Below are positions 1-6,264 of a stretch of 29,840 nt of DNA, piece after piece. How positions within the stretch are numbered: the first letter of the stretch is position 1; every line of letters begins with the position of its first letter. This DNA is from Longimonas sp046498435 (GTDB lineage Bacteria > Bacteroidota > Rhodothermia > Rhodothermales > Salinibacteraceae): NCBI RefSeq assembly GCF_046498435.1, contig NZ_JAWOAR010000179.1:1-29840 (forward strand). Reading direction: 5' to 3'. The translations under genes were made by a program, and so were the position numbers. The notes beneath the pieces were generated by a model. The model ran no database searches, was not told where the DNA came from, and saw only the letters and a program-made list of their open reading frames with translations.

Positions 1-1574
1 TCGAGCACTAAGGGTACCAGCAGTACCGTGGCCGCGACGTTCGACATCATAAGTGAGAAGAGCGTGGTGAGCACACCCAGCGCCAGGAGGATCATAAACG
101 GGTGGACCCCCTGAACGCTCTGCACCAGCGTCTCGGCAATGAAGGACGCCGCCCCCGACGACTCCATGGCGAGGCCGATGGGGATGAGACCAGAGATGAG
201 AAAGATAACCTTCCATTCGACGGCGCGGTAGGCATCTTCGATAGAAAGGACGCCTCCCAAGACCATTGCAATGGCCCCGGTGAGGAAGCCGATGGAGATC
301 GGAAGGTCGAGCAGCAGCACGGCCCCGAGGGCAGCGGCAAAGCTGCTGACAGCAAAGATCGCTTTTTCGGGGCGCTTTTCCTCACGCTTTTTCAGTGGTG
401 TGACGGTGATAAAGTCTTCGCTTTCCTCGAAAAACTGCAGGCTCTCCCACGCTCCCTGTAGGACGAGCGTATCTCCGGCGCGGATGAGATGGTCGGCCAC
501 ATCCTTGTCAATCACCTGGCTTTCGCTAAAGACGAGAACCACCTGCGCGTTGTACACGTCGCGGAGCGCTGCCTCCCGAATCGTCTTGTCAACCAGGCTC
601 GATCGTGCCGGGATGACCACCTCCAGGTAGCCTACCTCAGCATCTTGGGCCGACTTCTCGCCTTTCTCCAGAAGACGAAGGTCGTTATCTTGGGCGAACT
701 CTCCGATCTCTTCTTTTTGCCCTTGTACCAGCAGCTGCTGATCGGTTTCAAACTGCAGGTCATCCCAGATCTTGTACTCATCGGCGTCTTTATCGTAAGC
801 GCGCAACAGGTTGACATTGTATTGAGCTCCCATTTGCGACTCTTCGACGGACTTCCCAACGAGGGGGCTTTTCTCCGGAATACGGAATGTGTAAATGGAG
901 TCCGAGAGTCCCCAGACGTTGAGCATTTTTGCCCCGGCTGTCATTTCTGGATCTGTCGCCTCGCCGGTTGGGAGCAGCGACGAGCTGAATAGCAGAAAGT
1001 AGGCTACACCGACGATCAGGAGGACGATGCCGATTGGTGTTACGCTAAAGAACGAAAAGGCCTCGATACCACGGCTTGCGAGCAAGTCGTTGAGCACGAT
1101 CAACGAACTCGTTCCGATCATCGTGAGCGTCCCGCCAATCAAGGCGGCAAACCCCATTGGCATCAGCAGGCTTGATATGGGGATGTTTTCCCGTTTGGAA
1201 ATGCCCGTCAGAACCGGAAGAAAGAGCGCTGCGGCTCCGATGTTCTGCATGAACCCAGATAGCACGCCCACAGTGAGCGACACCGTAGACAGAATGCGTC
1301 GTCGCCCTGACCCGGCGACACGCAAAATGAAGTCGGCAATGTTGTCGGTGACGCCAGAGGCAAACAGACCGCGCCCCATGATCATCACTCCGATAATCGC
1401 CAGGACGGCGTTGCTGGAGAACCCAGAGCGGGCGTCTTCCGGAGACAGGCTCCCCGTCCATACCAGCGCCAGCATCGCGAGAATGGCAACAATGTCGATC
1501 CGCAGCCACTCGGTGATGATAAGGACGACGGTGACGGCCAGAATGCCGAGAACGATGAGGAGCTGTGGGTCCAT
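1..1574 (-). CDS. SLC13/DASS-type anion permease with two TrkA-C (RCK-C) domains, 3' end cut by window edge
   Basis: An uninterrupted frame reads leftward from ATG at 1574 to the window edge, giving about 524 residues with the C-terminus missing. Hydrophobic helices fill residues 1-200. A soluble block at roughly 211-385 reads as two tandem TrkA-C/RCK-C domains, and membrane helices resume from about 400. The motif GFMQNIGAAALFLP and the late MSNVAATVLLVPL match the paired conserved segments of the DASS/SLC13 family, which moves dicarboxylates, sulfate or similar anions across the inner membrane, often driven by sodium. This split layout (permease half, two RCK-C, permease half) is typical of the bacterial SLC13 subgroup once annotated as TrkA-C or sulfur-deprivation response proteins. 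The substrate cannot be told from sequence. No Shine-Dalgarno site precedes the ATG. Family call is firm; substrate unknown. Confidence 0.9.
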   Translation of the reverse strand, partial: MDPQLLIVLGILAVTVVLIITEWLRIDIVAILAMLALVWTGSLSPEDARSGFSSNAVLAIIGVMIMGRGLFASGVTDNIADFILRVAGSGRRRILSTVSLTVGVLSGFMQNIGAAALFLPVLTGISKRENIPISSLLMPMGFAALIGGTLTMIGTSSLIVLNDLLASRGIEAFSFFSVTPIGIVLLIVGVAYFLLFSSSLLPTGEATDPEMTAGAKMLNVWGLSDSIYTFRIPEKSPLVGKSVEESQMGAQYNVNLLRAYDKDADEYKIWDDLQFETDQQLLVQGQKEEIGEFAQDNDLRLLEKGEKSAQDAEVGYLEVVIPARSSLVDKTIREAALRDVYNAQVVLVFSESQVIDKDVADHLIRAGDTLVLQGAWESLQFFEESEDFITVTPLKKREEKRPEKAIFAVSSFAAALGAVLLLDLPISIGFLTGAIAMVLGGVLSIEDAYRAVEWKVIFLISGLIPIGLAMESSGAASFIAETLVQSVQGVHPFMILLALGVLTTLFSLMMSNVAATVLLVPLVL

Positions 1575-1623
1575 ACTGATGCGGTCAATGGGTGAAACTG
1601 AAAAACAGCCGGACGCCTTGGGG

Positions 1624-1662
1624 GGACGTGTCGTGGGGACGTGCCGTGAGGACGTGCCGTGG
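1624..1662. repeat. Three tandem copies of a 13-base unit in the permease leader
   Basis: The unit GGACGTGYCGTGR starts at 1624, 1637 and 1650, with one C/T difference and variation at the last base. It lies 50-90 bases upstream of the SLC13 permease start. It could be slipped-strand repeats or a regulator-binding array; nothing in the sequence decides between these. Confidence 0.75.
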
Positions 1663-1766
1663 GCAGGTCGATGATTCTTGATGTATGTACACGACGGACC
1701 GGGACGCGTGTGCCGAATAGGTCGGGTCGTTACCTGCTATCTCGGAGCGTATCCGGCGCACAGGGC

Positions 1767-1788
1767 TATTCTCACGACTATATTCTCA
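1767..1788. promoter_or_regulatory. Direct repeat TATTCTCA x2, possible operator for the permease
   Basis: The octamer TATTCTCA occurs at 1767-1774 and again at 1781-1788, a 14-base period in an otherwise GC-rich gap upstream of the leftward permease gene. Directly repeated AT-rich octamers in a promoter gap suggest a regulator site, but no matching regulator gene is next to it. This is inference only. Confidence 0.3.
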
Positions 1789-1892
1789 TGTCGATGCGGG
1801 CGCTCCCATGTTGCAAGACGCGCCTCCGCATTTCCAGCACGGTCAGGCAGCGCATTCGAGCATTGGGTTCATCGGCTGCCTGGGTCGCCACA

Positions 1893-1925
1893 TAAAAAGC
1901 CGACCGGATGTACGTCCAGTCGGCT
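1893..1925 (-). terminator. Rho-independent terminator of the PfpI/DJ-1 gene
   Basis: On the minus strand the arms AGCCGAC (1925-1919) and GTCGGCT (1904-1898) pair around an inner GGA...TCC stem, followed directly by a run of five T (1898-1894). It lies about 30 bases past the stop codon of the leftward gene ending at 1954. Confidence 0.85.
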
Positions 1926-1953
1926 CGTTAGGGCTATGGGGTGCGGATGCGTG

Positions 1954-2472
1954 TTAGGCGAGCGCGTCCACCAGTTCGCGGCAGAAGTCGGGGATGTCTT
2001 TCACCACGCGGCCCCAGACGATGGCGCCGTCTTGGAATGCGGCCTCATCGACCCAGGTGGCCCCGGCGTTGACCAGGTCGTCTTTGATGCCGAGGCTTCC
2101 GGTGGCGCGATGGCCGTCTACGATACCCGCCGAGATGCCAACAAGCCCGGCGTGGCAGATGAGGCCCACAGGTTTGTCTTGTGCATAGAGATCGGCGACC
2201 AGCGAGGTGACGCCTTCGTAGCGGCGCATCTTGTCGGGCGCCCAGCCGCCGGGGACCACGATGCCGTCGAAGTCGTCGGCGCTCAAGTCGCGCGCGGCCA
2301 CCTCGCTGGTGGCGGGCACGCCGTTCTTGCCCGTGTAGGTGCGATTGGCCTCGGGGGCAGCAATGGTGACCTCGGCGCCTTCTTCTTGCAGGCGCATGGT
2401 GGGCACCCAGAACTCCAGGTCTTCGAAGGAGCGTTCCAGAAGCACAACAACACGTTTGCCTTGAAGTCGCAT
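1954..2472 (-). CDS. PfpI/DJ-1 superfamily protein (protein deglycase / class I glutamine amidotransferase-like)
   Basis: The 172-residue product begins MRLQGKRVVVLL at the ATG at 2472; the frame stays open further upstream, but that sequence does not resemble the family. It aligns by eye along its full length with Pyrococcus PfpI: ERSFEDLEFWVPTMRLQEEG near the N-terminus, VVPGGWAPDKMR in the middle, and the nucleophile elbow GLICHAG with Cys106, next to His107. Glu17 sits where the family has the acid that polarises the cysteine. The length is normal. Members are reported as intracellular proteases, glyoxalase III or deglycases, and the sequence does not say which. It is a single gene with its own terminator (1893-1925). 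Family membership is certain; the exact reaction is not. Confidence 0.93.
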   Translation of the reverse strand: MRLQGKRVVVLLERSFEDLEFWVPTMRLQEEGAEVTIAAPEANRTYTGKNGVPATSEVAARDLSADDFDGIVVPGGWAPDKMRRYEGVTSLVADLYAQDKPVGLICHAGLVGISAGIVDGHRATGSLGIKDDLVNAGATWVDEAAFQDGAIVWGRVVKDIPDFCRELVDALA

Positions 2473-2748
2473 AACATCGGTGGATTGAGTGAGAGCAGCA
2501 GGATGATGATGGTCTGTGGTGCAACGTACGCCACAGCACAGGGCGAATGCAATGCGTATCTGCAACAATGCTGACAGGGGCGATGCTGCTCCGCGCTGCA
2601 GTCCGAACCGGGAAGTGGGTTGGCCTCGGCATCGTCGGGCCTGGCAAACGGGTCGGCACAAGTTACCTCGTCAGCGCGATGAGGAGGACGCTCCAGCCAA
2701 CACCAACCCGACTACCGCCCTCCTCGTCGCAAGGCTCGTGTCTGTACG

Positions 2749-2763
2749 TGTTTAGCGCGATTC
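2749..2763. repeat. 15-base direct repeat, copy 1 of TGTTTAGCGCGATTC
   Basis: An exact match to 3081-3095, 332 bases away. The bases just downstream are also loosely alike in both copies (GCCCGCGATCCAG against GCCCAGGATATCTG), which suggests an old duplication of a longer unit. Confidence 0.75.
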
Positions 2764-2794
2764 TATAACTGCCCGCGATCCAGCGCTCTTCACC

Positions 2795-2837
2795 GAAGGA
2801 TCGTGCCACACGTGCAGGAGCGGCGTCGAGATCCTTC
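2795..2837. repeat. Inverted repeat GAAGGATC...GATCCTTC
   Basis: Eight-base arms at 2795-2802 and 2830-2837 enclose 27 bases. TCAGGATGAC follows at 2859-2868. Together they look like a decayed member of the dispersed element class that carries TGTCATCCTGA and GAAGGATCT ends. Confidence 0.6.
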
Positions 2838-2892
2838 CCCCCGACGGTCGTCGTGGGTCAGGATGACGTTGAGGTGTGAAGTAAAGGAGCAG

Positions 2893-2948
2893 TCCCCCAA
2901 TCACTCCCCTAAAGAGGGGAGCTGTAGTACCAGCGACTGAGGGGGGGA
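2893..2948. repeat. Nested hairpin with C-tract and G-tract arms
   Basis: The inner stem CTCCCCT/AGGGGAG (2904-2910 and 2915-2921) has a 4-base loop. The outer arms TCCCCC (2893-2898) and a run of seven G then A (2941-2948) can pair around it. No T-tract follows, so this is more likely a repeat element than a terminator. Confidence 0.65.
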
Positions 2949-2955
2949 TAGACTG

Positions 2956-2979
2956 GAGCCAACGGTCCCCCGTTGGCTC
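2956..2979. repeat. Perfect 10-base-pair hairpin with 4-base loop
   Basis: GAGCCAACGG (2956-2965) pairs exactly with CCGTTGGCTC (2970-2979) around the loop TCCC. No T-run follows on either strand. It sits immediately beside the G-tract hairpin, so the two may form one element. Confidence 0.75.
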
Positions 2980-3080
2980 AGCAAATGAAGGCTCCTGCGT
3001 TTCCCACGCGACAGCGATACCGAAGGGGGGTGCCGTGGTGTACGCCAGAAACGCAGACGGTGCCGACAGTGGTCGGTATC

Positions 3081-3133
3081 TGTTTAGCGCGATTCAATGG
3101 CCGCCCAGGATATCTGGAACAAGTCGCTAAACA
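3081..3133. repeat. 15-base direct repeat copy 2 plus inverted partner
   Basis: TGTTTAGCGCGATTC at 3081-3095 repeats 2749-2763. In addition TGTTTAGCG (3081-3089) has an exact inverted partner CGCTAAACA at 3125-3133. The second arm lies 27 bases beyond the exbD stop codon, so a structured 3' region of that transcript is possible. Confidence 0.6.
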
Positions 3134-3159
3134 CATACACGGCTTTAGCCGGGGGAGTG

Positions 3160-3558
3160 TCAACTACGTTCGGTGGCCATCAAGACGCGTAGTTCCAGTG
3201 CCTGGGCCGCGGAGGCCACCGTGGCAAACTGGCGAATGGTAGCCCCCTCGTCTGCACGCAGCACCACAGTGGTTGTCGTTTCGCTGCGTGCATCACGCAT
3301 GCGCTCTGTGAGTTGCCCTTCGGAGGCTGGATTCCCGTTCACAAAGTAGCTCCCATCCTCCGTGAGCGACACCGTGATGTACTGCTGCTCAACTGGGGCC
3401 GACGCATCAACCTCGGGGAGCGTAACTTCGATTCCCAGTTGGGGGACGAAGCTGGATGTAAGAAGGAAAAACACGAGGAGCAGCAGGACCACATCCGTCA
3501 TCCCCGCCAGACTGATTGAGGATACGGGAGGGCGCGACGGCTCAAAATCGAAGCTCAT
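3160..3558 (-). CDS. exbD: ExbD/TolR family biopolymer transport protein
   Basis: A 132-residue protein with the standard ExbD/TolR layout: a short cytoplasmic N-terminus, one membrane helix at about residues 18-40 containing GMTDVVLLLLVFFLL, and a periplasmic domain. The Asp in that helix is the conserved proton-path residue of the family. I chose ATG at 3558 (MSFDFEPS); the frame stays open to a TTG at 3600, but that adds 14 residues unlike the family. With ExbB it would form the inner-membrane motor that turns proton motive force into work on TonB- or TolA-like partners. It is the last gene of the leftward cluster, 45 bases after the exbB stop, with structured sequence downstream. Confidence 0.93.
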   Translation of the reverse strand: MSFDFEPSRPPVSSISLAGMTDVVLLLLVFFLLTSSFVPQLGIEVTLPEVDASAPVEQQYITVSLTEDGSYFVNGNPASEGQLTERMRDARSETTTTVVLRADEGATIRQFATVASAAQALELRVLMATERS

Positions 3559-3603
3559 AGCAATGCAGGATCCGTAGAAGAAATCGACAGAGGCATTCAA
3601 GCG

Positions 3604-4377
3604 CTACCCCACGGGCTCCTGAAGCAAGTCGATGAAGTCTGTTGCCGAGCGCTCCATACCGTTCGTGAGCCGTTTGATACGGTCTAACAGGTAGTTGTAC
3701 GCCAGCGAGGCAATAATGCCCACGAGCAGGCCCGCAGCTGTCGTAATCAACGCCTCCCAAATACCGCCCGCAAGCACACTTGGATTTACGTTGCCTTGCA
3801 AGCTCTGAATGTCTTGAAACGCGCGAATCATGCCTAACACCGTTCCAAAAAAGCCAAGCATCGGAGCCACGCTGGCAATGCTGGCAAGCATGTTGGTGCG
3901 CTTCTCTAAGAGGAAGGTTTCATGCTTTCCAGCCGCCTGCACAGCATCCTGAATTTCAGAGATAGGGCGCCCCAAACGCTCTAAGCCCTGCCGAAGAATC
4001 CGAGTGATGGGCACGTCCTGGCGCTGACAGTACGCAATAGCTCCATCAATGTCGTTAGCGCGGATATACTCACGCACTTGATCGGTGATCACCTCTGGAT
4101 TGCCGGAGGCTTGCCGAATCGTAAGCAGACGCTCAATAAACAGATATACCGCCACAAACGAGAGCAAGAGGATGGGAATCATGACCCATCCGCCTTGAAT
4201 CAAAATGTCGAGCACAGACATGGCGCCCTCGTCAGCAGCAGTTGCGGCCAGGCTGTCCTCGGCCGAATCGGGAGGGAGGGCGGCCTGAAGGCGAAAGTAC
4301 ATAAGCAAAGAAGGCGTAAGTACAAGCGAGAAAGATACGAAAAGCAGACCCGTACGTGTGGAAAGCACACCGCACAC
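3604..4377 (-). CDS. exbB: ExbB/TolQ/MotA family proton channel protein
   Basis: A product of about 257 residues if the GTG at 4377 is used. The core from LIQGGWVMIPILLLSF onward is canonical: helix 1, a cytoplasmic segment with a TILRQGL-like region (ITRILRQGLERLG), then helices 2 and 3 with VAPMLGFFGTVLGMI and LITTAAGLLVGI. It is the stator that pairs with ExbD, immediately downstream. The N-terminal part (GLLFVSFSLVLTPSLL followed by a polar ALPPDSAEDSLAATA) resembles a signal sequence or extra helix, which many Bacteroidetes ExbB proteins carry. Other possible starts are ATG at 4302 and the ATG just before SVLDILIQGG. The gap to the upstream SPOR gene is 37 bases, consistent with one operon. 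Function is firm; the start is uncertain. Confidence 0.92.
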   Translation of the reverse strand: MCGVLSTRTGLLFVSFSLVLTPSLLMYFRLQAALPPDSAEDSLAATAADEGAMSVLDILIQGGWVMIPILLLSFVAVYLFIERLLTIRQASGNPEVITDQVREYIRANDIDGAIAYCQRQDVPITRILRQGLERLGRPISEIQDAVQAAGKHETFLLEKRTNMLASIASVAPMLGFFGTVLGMIRAFQDIQSLQGNVNPSVLAGGIWEALITTAAGLLVGIIASLAYNYLLDRIKRLTNGMERSATDFIDLLQEPVG

Positions 4378-4414
4378 CCGCCATGGAGAAACCCAAAGCG
4401 GCGCTACGGTTGCG

Positions 4415-5872
4415 CTATAGTTGTAATGCCCAGGCGTCTTCGGGGACTACGTCGCTGTATGCTTCCTGTGCATCCTGTGCTTCTGCCTGGGAATCGAACT
4501 GTCCAACGACGACGCGGTACCGCGTCGTTCCATCGGAACCGTCACTCGGCAGAATATCAACGGGAAGCCCGTCTTCTTGGAGCGACGACGTGAAGATCGA
4601 TTGGAGTTCTTCCGCTTCGGTTTCGCTGGTTCGAGAGGCCACGACCAACGTCCAGCCTCCTTCATCCGGTTGAATGGAAGGCGCTTCGTCGGATGGATCG
4701 GGCGCATCCTCTTCAGCGGCGTCGTCAGAGGACTCAGCATTGCCATCGGTATCGGACGCCTCATCGTTGGACGCCTCATCGTTGGACGCCTCATCGTTGT
4801 TGGAAGGCGCGTCATCGTCTTCAGAGGCATCAGCATCACTCGCATCGCTATCCGAGGGGGCTGTGTCGGTGTCAGAGGCACCAACGTCGCGGCTGTCGGC
4901 TGTGGCATCTTCCGCATCGGAAGACGCCCCCGCTTCGCTTCCCGAAAATGAGGCGCGGACCTGTTCTGCGACCGTGCCCGGTGCTGGTACGGTACCTTGC
5001 TCGCCCAGCACGATCCATCCGCCTATAAAAGCAGCTAACAGGAAGAGGACGCCTGCTGTAGTGCGCCACCCTGTACGTTCCTGGGAGGGTGCCGGATCAG
5101 ATTCACCATCAGCATCACCATCAGCAGGGGAGACAGGCGCCGCGTCATCAGCCGTATCAGATGTTTCTACCGGAGATGCAGCGGGCGTCGCATCGTCTGA
5201 ACGTGCTGATGCATCGTCATCTTCATCCAGATCCAGGTCCTCATCCAGATCCAGGTCCTCATCCGGTTCGTCACCGAAGGCAACGCTCGACAAATCCCAC
5301 TCCCGATCCTGGCTCCAGAAGTCGCTATCGGGAGCATCGGAGTCGCCCGCATCGTCTTCTTCCTGATCGGCATCGTCGGAAGTCTTAGGCTTATTGGATT
5401 CGGACGGCCAGAGCGATCCGGTGTCCGATCCACCCGCAGCCGGAAGTTCCTCGGTTGCATCGTCTGCATCCGCCTCAGTATCCGACGGGGTAGAGGAAGC
5501 CGCCGTTGATTTTTCTGCCTCCTCCTTGGTCTGCTTGGATGGAGACGGTTTAGATGTAGGGGGCGATGTTCGGAACGCGGAGGGCTCAGCCAGCGCGGTA
5601 GATGTGTCGGGGGCACGGGCCGGCTCAGGGGCTGGCTCTTCTTCAAGCCCGGCATAATCTTCGTTGACGGCTTCCACCAGTGCATCATCGGGCGTAAACT
5701 GGAGGGTGCCCTCGGCATCGGTCGAGAACGTACCAAGGTTCGGAATTTGCACGCCCGAACTATTGCCGGCGCGTTTTCGCACTTGTTTCAGGAGTGCTTT
5801 GAGTATGGGGGCCACCTCCGACTCAGATAACCCCAGATGGTCAGCCAGTCGGGATAAGAGACGGTCAGACAT
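4415..5872 (-). CDS. HU-CCDC81-like plus SPOR domain membrane protein
   Basis: A 485-residue protein starting at ATG 5872. Residues 1-75 form an HU-fold domain of the kind found at the N-terminus of Bacteroidetes SPOR proteins (IPNLGTFS motif). Residues 76-268 are a very acidic low-complexity linker, 272-290 is one membrane helix (GVLFLLAAFIGGWIVLG), and 291-404 is another acidic linker. Residues 405-485 are a SPOR domain (GGWTLVVASRTSETEAEEL ... RYRVVVGQFDSQAEA), a fold that binds peptidoglycan stripped of stem peptides. Topology: HU part inside, SPOR in the periplasm. Codon-level tandem repeats encode DEDLDL x2 and NDEAS x3. It sits 15 bases after the small HU-like gene and 37 before exbB, implying cotranscription. 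Domains are clear; the exact role is inferred. Confidence 0.88.
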   Translation of the reverse strand: MSDRLLSRLADHLGLSESEVAPILKALLKQVRKRAGNSSGVQIPNLGTFSTDAEGTLQFTPDDALVEAVNEDYAGLEEEPAPEPARAPDTSTALAEPSAFRTSPPTSKPSPSKQTKEEAEKSTAASSTPSDTEADADDATEELPAAGGSDTGSLWPSESNKPKTSDDADQEEDDAGDSDAPDSDFWSQDREWDLSSVAFGDEPDEDLDLDEDLDLDEDDDASARSDDATPAASPVETSDTADDAAPVSPADGDADGESDPAPSQERTGWRTTAGVLFLLAAFIGGWIVLGEQGTVPAPGTVAEQVRASFSGSEAGASSDAEDATADSRDVGASDTDTAPSDSDASDADASEDDDAPSNNDEASNDEASNDEASDTDGNAESSDDAAEEDAPDPSDEAPSIQPDEGGWTLVVASRTSETEAEELQSIFTSSLQEDGLPVDILPSDGSDGTTRYRVVVGQFDSQAEAQDAQEAYSDVVPEDAWALQL

Positions 5873-5887
5873 AAGCAAGGGGGGCGT

Positions 5888-6103
5888 TCATGAGGTAGAG
5901 GGCGAGTCGTGCGGCGTGAAGGTGATCGTGCGCTTTGGCGGCGACCACATCGCGGCATCGTCGCTTTGTTGGACGGTGCTGGAGGCGTGCTCCACCTGAA
6001 TGGTACCCAGACCGGGAAGGTTTACATCACGCCCCGCGGCCAACTCGTCTTGCACAACGGCGCAAAAGGCCTTAAGAACGTCTTTGGGAGAAGGGCGAGC
6101 CAT
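5888..6103 (-). CDS. Small HU-like DNA-binding domain protein
   Basis: A 71-residue protein from ATG 6103 (MARPSPKDVLKAFCAVVQDEL). The opening helix pair, then DVNLPGLGTIQVEHA, matches the HU/IHF core where a conserved GLGTF-type turn leads into the beta sheet, and ITFTPHD resembles the closing strand. The long DNA-gripping arm looks shortened, so this is a minimal HU-like or CCDC81-type domain rather than a classical histone-like HU. It lies 15 bases upstream of a gene that also starts with an HU-like domain, so the two products may interact or one may have arisen by duplication. It heads the HU/SPOR/exbB/exbD part of the cluster. Confidence 0.75.
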   Translation of the reverse strand: MARPSPKDVLKAFCAVVQDELAAGRDVNLPGLGTIQVEHASSTVQQSDDAAMWSPPKRTITFTPHDSPSTS

Positions 6104-6264
6104 AACAATCTGTGATCGTTTTGAATTATGATGAACGCACGTACTGTAGCTTACCACATTTTGCGCCCATCTTCAATACGTGATTGGGTGGATGGACGAG
6201 AAACCGGAGGACGGTTGGAGGACAACGGCGTGCTCACCCTCTCCTGGTTACGACGAAACAGCAT

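Larger units (their letters stand above)
2473..3159. other. 687-base non-coding gap rich in inverted and direct repeats
   Basis: No frame here has convincing protein character. The stretch holds a GAAGGATC...GATCCTTC inverted repeat, a C-tract/G-tract nested hairpin, a perfect 10-base-pair hairpin and a 15-base direct repeat, each listed separately. The part at 2795-2868, with GAAGGATC and TCAGGATGAC, resembles the dispersed intergenic elements of Bacteroidetes and Chlorobi genomes. It lies between two leftward genes, so it holds the promoter of the PfpI gene and the end of the exbD transcript. Confidence 0.7.

Noticed and set aside
1678..2574. 298-residue rightward open frame
   Set aside because: Antisense to the PfpI/DJ-1 gene; the sense gene has its nucleophile motif and a terminator.
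3134..3159. Terminator after exbD
   Set aside because: Only a 4-base-pair stem (CGGC/GCCG) and no T-tract.
2978..3163. 61-residue leftward frame in the repeat-rich gap
   Set aside because: No conserved character; it overlaps the repeats and the exbD stop codon.
5225..5265. CRISPR-like short repeats
   Set aside because: Units are only 18 bases, without spacers, and lie in frame within an acidic linker; no array or cas gene is in the window.
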